Source: JBMNMU01 sp050953505
GTDB lineage: Bacteria > Bacillota > Clostridia > Peptostreptococcales > Anaerovoracaceae
Direction of reading: 5' to 3'
Assembly: GCA_050953505.1 (NCBI GenBank)
Contig: JBMNMU010000001.1
Location: forward strand, 1,612,001 to 1,676,000
DNA: 64,000 nucleotides
This document shows, piece after piece, positions 9,452 through 16,736 of the stretch. The number at the start of each line of letters is the position of its first letter. Positions within the stretch are counted from its first letter, which is position 1. The notes beneath the pieces are model-generated. The model was not told the DNA's origin. It saw nothing but the letters and a program-made list of their open reading frames with translations, and made no database searches. Both the position numbers and the translations under genes were made by a program.

Positions 9452-9523
9452 AAATTTCGTAAAGCTTAATGAACCTGATATAATAAAAGGCAGTAAAATG
9501 TCAAGAAAGAAGGTTTATCTAAA

Positions 9524-9641
9524 ATGGCTAAACGAAGAACATTTTCACCAGAATTTAAGAGTAAACTTGTATTGGAACTACTCCGTGAAGAACGGCCACT
9601 CGGCGAGATTGCTAACGAACATGGCATAAGTCCGAATCAAC
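9524..9641 (+). pseudogene. IS3 orfA, 5' part (split by IS66)
   Basis: Encodes the start of an IS3 OrfA (MAKRRTFSPEFKSKLVLELL, HTH region, to ISPNQ). The frame is cut by the IS66 left end at 9642. Removing IS66 plus one copy of the 8-bp repeat GAATCAAC joins it exactly to 12476-12699, giving a 113-residue OrfA (ISPNQ-LRNWK junction). Confidence 0.88.
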
Positions 9642-9710
9642 GTAAGCGTCAAATAGGTCATCACCTGTAACTGCAGTTGAAAAAGTTGTACAATCACAAT
9701 ATCAATAAAA

Positions 9711-9738
9711 GTTGAAAAAGTAAGCAAACTTTTTCAAC
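9711..9738. terminator. Inverted repeat upstream of IS66 tnpA
   Basis: GTTGAAAAAGT and AACTTTTTCAAC form an 11-bp stem just inside the IS66 left end, and a third half-copy (GTTGAAAAAGTTG) lies at 9676. It may insulate the transposase genes from outside transcription or serve as a binding site; the function is inferred. Confidence 0.4.
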
Positions 9739-9757
9739 CAAGAAGTGGAGTGATTGT

Positions 9758-10111
9758 ATGGATACACATAAAGTCGCTAAGGAGTACCGGCTCTCCCAAT
9801 GGGCACAGGTGATACAGGAGCGACGAAACAGCGGGCAGAGTGTCAAGGATTTTTGCCAGATGTCGGGGATAAGCAAGAATGCGTATTTTTACTGGCAGAG
9901 AAAGCTACGGGAAGCCGCATGTACAGAGTTTTCCATTACGGAAGAACCGAAGGTCGTTGTTCCCGGCGGATGGATGCAGCTGGAATCAAAACCGGAGCCA
10001 TGCGTAAAAGACTCTCTGGAGATTGAAATCAGTAGCTGCCGCATAACCGTGACGAAGGAGACCGATCATGAGCTCTTGAAAAAGGTCTGCTTCACGCTGA
10101 GGGCACTGTGA
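9758..10111 (+). CDS. tnpA: IS66 accessory protein TnpA
   Basis: A 117-residue protein with an N-terminal helix-turn-helix (SQWAQVIQERRNSGQSVKDF, GISKNAYFYWQRKLRE). This is the usual first gene of IS66 elements, needed for transposition along with TnpB and TnpC. Its TGA overlaps the tnpB start (TGATG). Confidence 0.9.
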   Translation: MDTHKVAKEYRLSQWAQVIQERRNSGQSVKDFCQMSGISKNAYFYWQRKLREAACTEFSITEEPKVVVPGGWMQLESKPEPCVKDSLEIEISSCRITVTKETDHELLKKVCFTLRAL

Positions 10112-10461
10112 TGCGGTGGGGAGATAAACCGGTATACCTGTGCTGTGGCCATACGGATATGAGGAAATCTATTAATGGATTGATGACGGTAGTCCAGGAG
10201 AACTTTTCACTCGATCCATTTGCCGATGCGCTGTTTGTATTTTGCAACAGAAGTAGAAATCGGATTAAAATATTGGAGTGGGACGGCGACGGATTTTGGC
10301 TGTATTTCAAGCGGTTGGAACGTGGCCGGTTTCGCTGGCCGGCAGAGGGAGAATCCGGCACCATGGCTCTTGATGTTAAGGAACTGTCCTGCCTAATCGA
10401 CAGTGCGAGGCTTGAAAAGAAGCTTACCCGTAAGGAGGTTTTAGAGCGACAGTTCGCATAA
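10111..10461 (+). CDS. tnpB: IS66 accessory protein TnpB (Orf2)
   Basis: About 116 residues, with the IS66 Orf2 signatures DMRKSINGLMTVV, FCNRSRNRIKILEWDGDGFW and KRLERGRFRWP. Start ATG at 10111 overlaps the tnpA stop; a GTG at 10108 is an alternative. The precise role of TnpB is not known for the family. Confidence 0.93.
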   Translation: MRWGDKPVYLCCGHTDMRKSINGLMTVVQENFSLDPFADALFVFCNRSRNRIKILEWDGDGFWLYFKRLERGRFRWPAEGESGTMALDVKELSCLIDSARLEKKLTRKEVLERQFA

Positions 10462-10548
10462 AAATATACCGAAAAAAACATAGAAAATACCACCCTAAAA
10501 ACTGCTGTAAAGCTTGAAATTGTGAGGTTTTTCTAGTATAATTCTCCT

Positions 10549-12150
10549 ATGGAAACGCAAGGAAATTCAGCAGAAAAACTGCTTAGTATAATTGAAGAAA
10601 AAGACCGACAGATTACCGAACTTACGCAGCAAATTCAGTGGTTGATGGAGCAGTTCCATCTCTTACGGCATAATCAATACGGTGCATCCAGTGAGCAGAG
10701 TTCTACTGATCAGATCAGTCTCTTCAACGAGGTGGAAGCTTTTTCGAATCTGTCGGCACCTGAGCCGGAGATTAGCGAAGTAAAAGCCCATTATCGGAAG
10801 AAGACTCGTCTGACAACCGATAAGCTTCCTAAGGATATGCCTGTGGAGATTATCGAGCATGAGTTGCCAGAGGATGAGCGTGATTGTCCTGAATGTGGTG
10901 AGAAGCTGCACACGATGGGAAGAGAAATCCGAGAAGAACTCAAGATCATTCCTGCTAAGGGAGTCATCGTCCGCCATATACGGCACGTATACTCCTGTCG
11001 CGAATGTGAGAGTTCGTCTGATCATGTACCGGTTTTAAAGGCGGACATGCCCGAGCCGGTCATAAAAGGTGGATTCGCCTCTCCGGAGGCAATCGCCCAT
11101 ATTGCTGTACAAAAATTTATGATGGCATCACCACTGTATCGGCAAGAGAAGGAATGGGGGATTTCGGGTATTCTTCTTTCGCGCCAGACCATGTCAAACT
11201 GGCTGATTAAGGCTTCGGAGGACTGGCTTGAACCGGTTTACGAGGCGATGAAGCGACAGCTGTGCGAACATACTGTGGCCCACGCCGATGAAACCTCCTT
11301 GCAGGTGCTGAAGGAGTCGGGAAAATCGGCGCAGACAAAGAGTTTTATGTGGCTGTATCGGACAAGCGGGGAGGTAAAGCATCCTATTGTGCTCTATGAA
11401 TACCAGCCTGATCGGAAGTATATTCATCCGGAAACTTTTCTGAAGAATTTCTCGGGATATCTCCATACGGATGGGTACGCTGGCTATCATAAGTTGCCTG
11501 AACGCATAATCGTTGTCGGCTGCTGGGCACATCTGCGGCGAAAGCTGTTTGATGCGCTTAAAACTCTACCAAAGGACAAGCGGGCAGGTAGCCATGCAGA
11601 AAAAGGTGTGTCCTATTGTGATAAGCTGTTTCGCTTAGAGAAACAGTTCGCTTCTTTGACCCCTGAAAATCGACTGAAAGAGCGGGAGCAACAGTCCCTG
11701 CCCTTGATGGAGGAATTCTTCCTGTGGATAGAAAACCTTTCTGTTTTGCCGGAGAGCCTCTTAGGAAAAGCGGTGACTTATGCAAAGTCTCAGAAGGGAT
11801 ACCTTGGGCGGTACTTGCTGGACGGCCGTTTGGAGATATCGAATAACCGCGCGGAACGTAGCATTAAGCCTTTTGTTATTGGACGCAAAAACTGGCTTTT
11901 TTCCAATACACCAAACGGTGCAAAGGCTAGCGCAACCTATTACAGCCTGATTGAGACGGCAAAAGAAAACGGTCTGAACCCATTTGAATATCTGTCCTGG
12001 GTTTTGACGAATATGGCCAACCTAGGTAAGCCCGGCTATGCCTCATCGATTAAGGATTTCTTACCCGGCAGCACTGCGCTGCCTCAAAAGGTGTTTTCGC
12101 CGAAACCGAAGGACGCAAAGACGGAAAAGTACGCATGGGAGGAAGATTGA
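10549..12150 (+). CDS. tnpC: IS66 transposase TnpC
   Basis: A 533-residue DDE transposase. The order is an N-terminal leucine-zipper-like coiled coil (residues about 8-45), a zinc-finger-like region with paired cysteines (CPECGEKL at about 116 and CRECES at about 143), and the catalytic core with VAHADETSLQVL (about 243), LHTDGYAGY (about 303) and NNRAERSIKPFVIGRKNW (about 432). Full length and intact. The stop overlaps the following small gene. Confidence 0.95.
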   Translation: METQGNSAEKLLSIIEEKDRQITELTQQIQWLMEQFHLLRHNQYGASSEQSSTDQISLFNEVEAFSNLSAPEPEISEVKAHYRKKTRLTTDKLPKDMPVEIIEHELPEDERDCPECGEKLHTMGREIREELKIIPAKGVIVRHIRHVYSCRECESSSDHVPVLKADMPEPVIKGGFASPEAIAHIAVQKFMMASPLYRQEKEWGISGILLSRQTMSNWLIKASEDWLEPVYEAMKRQLCEHTVAHADETSLQVLKESGKSAQTKSFMWLYRTSGEVKHPIVLYEYQPDRKYIHPETFLKNFSGYLHTDGYAGYHKLPERIIVVGCWAHLRRKLFDALKTLPKDKRAGSHAEKGVSYCDKLFRLEKQFASLTPENRLKEREQQSLPLMEEFFLWIENLSVLPESLLGKAVTYAKSQKGYLGRYLLDGRLEISNNRAERSIKPFVIGRKNWLFSNTPNGAKASATYYSLIETAKENGLNPFEYLSWVLTNMANLGKPGYASSIKDFLPGSTALPQKVFSPKPKDAKTEKYAWEED

Positions 12151-12434
12151 TGAAGGTTGGAAAACATACGGCATTTATGATTGATTTTCTCTCTGAGTTC
12201 GCTGATGGCGAAATGTCGAGGGATGATTTTGAAATGGACTATTCAGGATATGTTATTGAGCACTTTCCCATGATGAAAAAGGAAAATGCCCGTTTGGCAC
12301 GTAAATTTGCCAACACTGTTGACGATGCCGTCGAGTATGCAGAAAATCACAGCACATCCGATGAGGATTATCGAATATTGATTAACAACGCGATTTGTGA
12401 CTTGCTTGGCATAGAAGAGCCTGACCTTATCTAG
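12150..12434 (+). CDS. Small IS66-associated protein of unknown function
   Basis: A 94-residue acidic protein starting at the ATG at 12150 (GGAGGAAGATTG upstream), overlapping the tnpC stop as TGATG. I do not recognise a domain with certainty; the sequence (KHTAFMIDFLSEFADGEMSR, then HFPMMKKENARLARKFANTV) looks helical. A gene in this position is found in some IS66 elements. It ends inside the terminator-like hairpin near the right IS end. Confidence 0.7.
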   Translation: MKVGKHTAFMIDFLSEFADGEMSRDDFEMDYSGYVIEHFPMMKKENARLARKFANTVDDAVEYAENHSTSDEDYRILINNAICDLLGIEEPDLI

Positions 12435-12454
12435 ATCAATTTAGGTCAGGCTCT
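12416..12454 (+). terminator. Hairpin at the IS66 3' end
   Basis: AGAGCCTGACCT and AGGTCAGGCTCT form a perfect 12-bp stem with a 15-base loop, overlapping the last codons of the small IS66 gene. Only ATTTG follows, so it would be a weak intrinsic terminator. Confidence 0.6.
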
Positions 12455-12475
12455 ATTTGACGCTTACGAATCAAC

Positions 12476-12699
12476 TCAGGAATTGGAAAATAGAATTTTT
12501 AAAGAATGCTGCAAGAGCTTTCTCAGAAAGCAAGGATGAAAAAGAAATCCAGGCTAAGGAAAAGGAAATGGACGAGCAGTTTGATATGCTAATGGCAAAA
12601 GTCGGTCAACTCACCATAGAGAATGACTGGCTGAAAAAAAAATCTAAACAAGTCTTTGGAGATGACTGGGAGACTAAAACTGGTTTCAAAAGACCATAA
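12476..12699 (+). pseudogene. IS3 orfA, 3' part (split by IS66)
   Basis: Continues OrfA from LRNWKIEFLKNAA through a coiled-coil leucine zipper (KEKEMDEQFDMLMAKVGQLT) to its stop. The zipper and a run of nine A at 12634-12642 are typical of IS3 OrfA and a potential slippery site. It lacks its own start after the IS66 insertion. Confidence 0.85.
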
Positions 12700-13501
12700 G
12701 TTGACCGTATCTAGGCAATGTGAATTGCTTGAAATCAATAGAACTAGCGTATATTACACACCGGTTGAACCCGACTGGAAATTTGAAAACCGGGTAAAGA
12801 ATCGACTTGATTACTGGCATACGAAGATGCCCTATATGGGGGTCAGAAAGCTTCGTGATAAGCTCCAAAACGTTGACAAGATCCCTGTTGGCCGCAGGCT
12901 AATAAAGAGATTCATGAGCGAGATGGGGATTTATGCAATGTATCCAAAACCGAATATCTCCAAGCGTAACCAACTACATAAAGTTCACCCGTACTTGTTG
13001 CGAAACCTATGTATTAACAAGCAAAATCAAGTCTGGGCAATAGATATAACATACATTAAGATGGGTAATGGACATATGTATTTAACAGCTATTATAGACT
13101 GGTATAGCCGCTTCCTAGTCGGCTGGGAACTATCAGACACTTTAGACACAGCACCTGTACTAGAAGCAGTAAGGAAAGCAATTAAGCGTCATGGGAAGCC
13201 GGGGATTATAAATTCGGATCAAGGCTGTCAATTTACAAGCGATGAATATACAGCTTTCCTTAAAAATGGAGGAATAAGACAAAGCATGGATGGCAAGGGC
13301 CGTTGGATAGACAATGTGGTAATTGAGCGGTGGTTCCGGAGCCTTAAAATTGAACACATCTATCCTTATGAGTATCTCACGCCTAAAGAGCTTCGAGCAG
13401 GAATTAGCAAATATGTACGTGAATACAACTTTGAACGTTCACACCAAACCCATGGCTATCAGACTCCCTGCCAGGTGTATTTAGGAAGGCAAGTGGCTTA
13501 A
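12662..13501 (+). CDS. IS3-family transposase OrfB
   Basis: About 279 residues with the rve integrase core: first Asp in WAIDITYIKMGNG, second in INSDQGCQFTSD, Glu in VVIERWFRSLK. It overlaps orfA by about 40 bases in another frame. The overlap contains an A9 run, but the orfB frame is +1 relative to orfA rather than the usual -1, so expression may rely on the ATG at 12662 (or TTG at 12656) rather than classic -1 slippage. The upstream OrfA is disrupted. Confidence 0.88.
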   Translation: MTGRLKLVSKDHKLTVSRQCELLEINRTSVYYTPVEPDWKFENRVKNRLDYWHTKMPYMGVRKLRDKLQNVDKIPVGRRLIKRFMSEMGIYAMYPKPNISKRNQLHKVHPYLLRNLCINKQNQVWAIDITYIKMGNGHMYLTAIIDWYSRFLVGWELSDTLDTAPVLEAVRKAIKRHGKPGIINSDQGCQFTSDEYTAFLKNGGIRQSMDGKGRWIDNVVIERWFRSLKIEHIYPYEYLTPKELRAGISKYVREYNFERSHQTHGYQTPCQVYLGRQVA

Positions 13502-13674
13502 TAGACCTTGGGGACAGCCCCAAGCCCCGTCCTCGACGGAGGGCAGGTGCCTCGATCAACGAGCCACCATTAAAAGGATATGGTTTATCTGGGAGTCAAG
13601 GGTTACATAAACTCGCTTCGCTCGCCCTTGACTCCTGTTGAAACGATATTGACAAAATGTAAATATTTGGCTCA
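13502..13674 (+). other. Structured non-coding 3' region of the IS3 element
   Basis: This part contains several stems: CTTGGGGACAGCCCCAAG (near 13507), CTCGATCAACGAG, and an 11-bp perfect stem GGAGTCAAGGG / CCCTTGACTCC at 13592-13635. It is GC-richer than the surroundings and has no coding frame. It could be a terminator or a conserved IS-borne RNA structure. Confidence 0.5.
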
Positions 13675-14649
13675 TTAAGAATTAAAAAAATATGTCTTGA
13701 CAAGGTGAACACTTCTATAGGTAATATTAATTAAAGGCTTACTAAATGGCAATTTATTAAGTTTGCATATATTGTCTAACCAGATAAATAAATCTTCGAT
13801 GGCTATCTCTGCAAAATTTTGAACATCTCTTTGCAAAATATTAAAATTCCAAATATCATCAGTGATCCTAATTATGTTCTTCTGTAATAAGGTCAATACA
13901 GTAATCTGAAACCTTATAATAGCAGTTGCTAATAATACTTTTTTATTAAATTCTGTTTCATATAGTTCTGGATTATTATAATATACCTTATAGAAATCTA
14001 AAACTTTATCATATTCATTTATTCTATTCTTGATAGCTTGTATCTTGTTTAGGAATTCTTCATTCTTACTTTTCAATTCCTCAGTAGTGATCCTGACAAT
14101 AGCTATTCCATGTTTATTTAAATATTCATCTCTATAATGATCACTTAATCTTGTTAAATGATTGTGGTTGTGTTGTTGTCCATCTATTTCAATCACTAAT
14201 TTAGCTTGAGGTAAGTAAAAGTCTACCTTTTGGTCTATAAACTCATCCGTTGCATCAGCAATGATCTCGCAAAATGGTACCTCTGGTAATATTAATTGTT
14301 GAATAAACTTTAGTCCACCTAAATACTCCACTATATATTTCTCAAAGAAATCTTTCGCTGGATAAAACTGACTCTCTTCATCTCCCTTGATTGTGTCTAT
14401 CCACGTAGGTACGTCCCTATCTATTAAAATAACTCTATTTGAAAATTCATCCTCTAAATGAATTTTTCCAATTTGGTCTTGCAAATATTGGGACATTGTT
14501 GTTGGGCAACCTCTTTGAATTATATTCTTCAATATACAATATACCGGATAATATTTGTTAGTAATTTGATTGGATCCTTTGATATTTTGAATTGCGAAGT
14601 TCGGATTAGAATATGTATAATTAGCAGTATATTTTTGCAATTTACTCAC
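13675..14649 (-). CDS. Protein with a DUF559/Vsr-like nuclease domain, probably truncated
   Basis: A 324-residue protein. Residues 143-195 carry a very-short-patch-repair/DUF559-like signature: VDFYLPQAK, then IEIDGQQH (154-160), then RDEYLNKHGIAIVRIT, i.e. the D...E.D.Q...RD pattern of PD-(D/E)xK nucleases. The rest is not recognised. Similar N-terminal regions occur, to my recollection, in much longer helicase-linked proteins, so this may be an N-terminal remnant: its stop codon lies in the TTAA target repeat of the IS3 element. Start is GTG at 14649, or TTG at 14640 after AAGGGTGAG. Confidence 0.55.
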   Translation of the reverse strand: MSKLQKYTANYTYSNPNFAIQNIKGSNQITNKYYPVYCILKNIIQRGCPTTMSQYLQDQIGKIHLEDEFSNRVILIDRDVPTWIDTIKGDEESQFYPAKDFFEKYIVEYLGGLKFIQQLILPEVPFCEIIADATDEFIDQKVDFYLPQAKLVIEIDGQQHNHNHLTRLSDHYRDEYLNKHGIAIVRITTEELKSKNEEFLNKIQAIKNRINEYDKVLDFYKVYYNNPELYETEFNKKVLLATAIIRFQITVLTLLQKNIIRITDDIWNFNILQRDVQNFAEIAIEDLFIWLDNICKLNKLPFSKPLINITYRSVHLVKTYFFNS

Positions 14650-14760
14650 CCTTTTATTTATTCTTAATTATATAATTCTACATATCATTTGTTTTTCCTT
14701 TATTTTTCCAATATATTTTTCATTTTATAGCTTTTTATTCATATGAGATAAATAAGAACA

Positions 14761-14784
14761 AAAGGTATCCTGATCGGATACCTT
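14761..14784 (-). terminator. Terminator after the sulfatase gene
   Basis: AAGGTATCC and GGATACCTT form a 9-bp stem ending 10 bases from the sulfatase stop. On the minus strand it is followed by TTGTTCTT, a moderate T-rich tail. Confidence 0.7.
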
Positions 14785-14793
14785 AGCATAATA

Positions 14794-16401
14794 TTAAACT
14801 GTTTTACTAATAACCTCTTCATAATCCTTCATAAAGCTAATTTGTGGCCAGTCGCCATCCGGGTTGTTACAACCATTTACTTGTGGTTCTCCTGGAGTGG
14901 AACGACCATTTCGAATATGCTCTTCTAAAATAGCCTGTAATTCAGAAACAATTTCAGGATATTTCTCAATTACATTGTACTTTTCTTCAACATCATCTCT
15001 TAAATCGTACAACTGGTGAGCCTTATATATTCCTTCACTTAGCTTAGAATTCATAGCCTTAGCATCTGCTCCACCATCCTTAACTAGGACCAATTTCCAA
15101 AAGTCTCTGCGTATGGAAAATCCACCATTAGATGAAGAGTGTATAATGTCCTCACGCACTGGAGCGTTATTGCCTTGCCACAAAGGAAGATTTGAAACAG
15201 AGTCTTCTGCCACATTGTCTGCCAGTGGGATACCCATAAGTTCAGAAAATGTACGGTAAAAATCTGCATGACATACCATTTGGTCGCATATAGAGCCCTC
15301 TTGAATCATTCGCGGATAGCTGATTACAGTAGGTTCTCTATGGCCTCCTTCCCAGATATCAAATTTCTTTCCTCTAAAATGGTAGCTTGGATTATGGCCT
15401 TTTTCTATGAGGCTTCTGAAATCTGCAACATCAGATGCACCATTATCACTAGTAAATATGATTACCGTATCTTCAAATATACCTTTATCCTTTAATCTAT
15501 CTACAATTTGACCTACATAGGAGTCTAATTGTAAAACAAAATCTCCATAAGGACCTACACCTGATTTACCTTGATATTCTTCATCAGGTATTATTGGTCC
15601 GTGAACTAGATGAGTTGGATAATATATAAAAAATGGGTCTTCTTGTTCTGTGTATTGGTCTATTAACTCTAATACCTTTGCCTGCATGTCTCTACATACA
15701 TTCTGATGCTCAAAACCAGGGGCTATTGGTCCAACCTCCCATTGCTGCTGTTGAGATGCGCCGTACCTATCAAGATCAAATTCACCAGTAAGCTCATTTG
15801 GCTCTCCTAATGCATGATCATTTTCAATATATACATAAGGGGGCTGATCCAAGGATGCTGCCGTTCCAAAGAAGTAATCAAAGCCTAATTGAATGGGTCC
15901 AAAGGTAATTGGCTTTGTATAGTCAATGTCTAAACCATTTGGTTGATACCAGCCTTTTGTAAAATCAAATACCCCATTCCGACCCAGGCGAACATCAGGG
16001 ACAGTATATTCCTTTTCATCTAGCCCATATTTTTCAAAATCCCATTTATCTTTTAACTGCCAATCTAAGCCCAAGTGCCATTTTCCCACTGCTGCAGTGT
16101 TATATCCATTTCCCTTAAACATATGAGCTATTGTTTTTCTGTCTTTTTCAATAAGAGATTCAGAATCTCCGGGCAATACTAGACTCTTCAAAGGAGAACG
16201 CCAGTTATAACGGCCATTTAAAACACCATAGCGGGATGGTGTACAAACTGCAGAGGTTGCGTGAGAATCGGTAAAAACCATTCCTCCTTCCGCTAATCGA
16301 TCTATATTTTCAGTACGGATTTTGGATTCTGGATTAAGGCAAGAAACATCTCCATAACCTAAATCATCTGCTAATATTAATATTACATTTGGTTTTTTCA
16401 A
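14794..16401 (-). CDS. Sulfatase (Cys-type, alkaline phosphatase superfamily)
   Basis: A 535-residue hydrolase of sulfate esters. Metal ligands are seen in ILADDLGYGD (D12, D13) and SDNGAS (about 300). The formylglycine signature CTPSR lies at 53-57, so the active-site residue would be matured from Cys53. No signal peptide is visible, which suggests cytoplasmic action on imported sulfated sugars or similar compounds. Anaerobes use the radical-SAM enzyme anSME for this maturation; none is encoded here, so it must lie elsewhere. It stands alone between the IS cluster and the type I RM operon. Start ATG at 16401 follows AGGAGG. Confidence 0.93.
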   Translation of the reverse strand: MKKPNVILILADDLGYGDVSCLNPESKIRTENIDRLAEGGMVFTDSHATSAVCTPSRYGVLNGRYNWRSPLKSLVLPGDSESLIEKDRKTIAHMFKGNGYNTAAVGKWHLGLDWQLKDKWDFEKYGLDEKEYTVPDVRLGRNGVFDFTKGWYQPNGLDIDYTKPITFGPIQLGFDYFFGTAASLDQPPYVYIENDHALGEPNELTGEFDLDRYGASQQQQWEVGPIAPGFEHQNVCRDMQAKVLELIDQYTEQEDPFFIYYPTHLVHGPIIPDEEYQGKSGVGPYGDFVLQLDSYVGQIVDRLKDKGIFEDTVIIFTSDNGASDVADFRSLIEKGHNPSYHFRGKKFDIWEGGHREPTVISYPRMIQEGSICDQMVCHADFYRTFSELMGIPLADNVAEDSVSNLPLWQGNNAPVREDIIHSSSNGGFSIRRDFWKLVLVKDGGADAKAMNSKLSEGIYKAHQLYDLRDDVEEKYNVIEKYPEIVSELQAILEEHIRNGRSTPGEPQVNGCNNPDGDWPQISFMKDYEEVISKTV

Positions 16402-16736
16402 TATATTTTTCCTCCTAGGTTGCTGTACCTTAATATTTATATTATTACTTTAAATCTGCTGTATTATATAAAGTATTTGTTATATTTTTCTTTTCATTTA
16501 TGCTCGATTCTGATTTGAAGTCTAAATTATATCATAGTTGGTTTTTTCTGTGCAATGTACATAGCAATTATTTCTATTGACTACAACAAGGGTTTCCAGA
16601 ATATAAATTCCCCTAAACTCATCGTCTAGGGGGAACAAAGATGCTTGTATATTATTTTATATCTTAAACATTTGCATAACCTTTGATGCTAACACATCCG
16701 TCCTTTTAATTCTCTCCCTCAATTATATGATATAAA
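16402..16736. other. Intergenic region between hsdR and the sulfatase
   Basis: No gene seen. It contains a stem-loop near 16607-16635 (TTCCCCTA against TAGGGGGAA, one bulge), which may end hsdR transcription on the minus strand, and AT-rich DNA near 16440-16560 that probably holds the sulfatase promoter. Confidence 0.4.

Larger units (their letters stand above)
9642..12467 (+). mobile_element. IS66-family insertion sequence nested in IS3 orfA
   Basis: Terminal inverted repeats GTAAGCGTCAAATAG (left, 9642) and CTATTTGACGCTTAC (right, ending 12467) are perfect over 15 bp and start with the GTAA typical of IS66. The 8-bp direct repeat GAATCAAC flanks it (9634-9641 and 12468-12475). The 2826-bp element carries tnpA, tnpB, tnpC and a fourth small gene, all plus strand and apparently intact. 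Confidence 0.95.
9470..13674 (+). mobile_element. IS3-family element, split by an IS66-family element
   Basis: The left end TGAACCTGATAT and the right end, inverted, TGAGCCAAATAT are imperfect terminal repeats, flanked by the 4-bp direct repeat TTAA (9466-9469 and 13675-13678). Without the nested IS66 and its 8-bp duplication the element is 1371 bp. It holds orfA (now in two pieces), orfB, and about 170 bp of structured non-coding DNA after orfB. Element orientation is plus. Confidence 0.88.
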
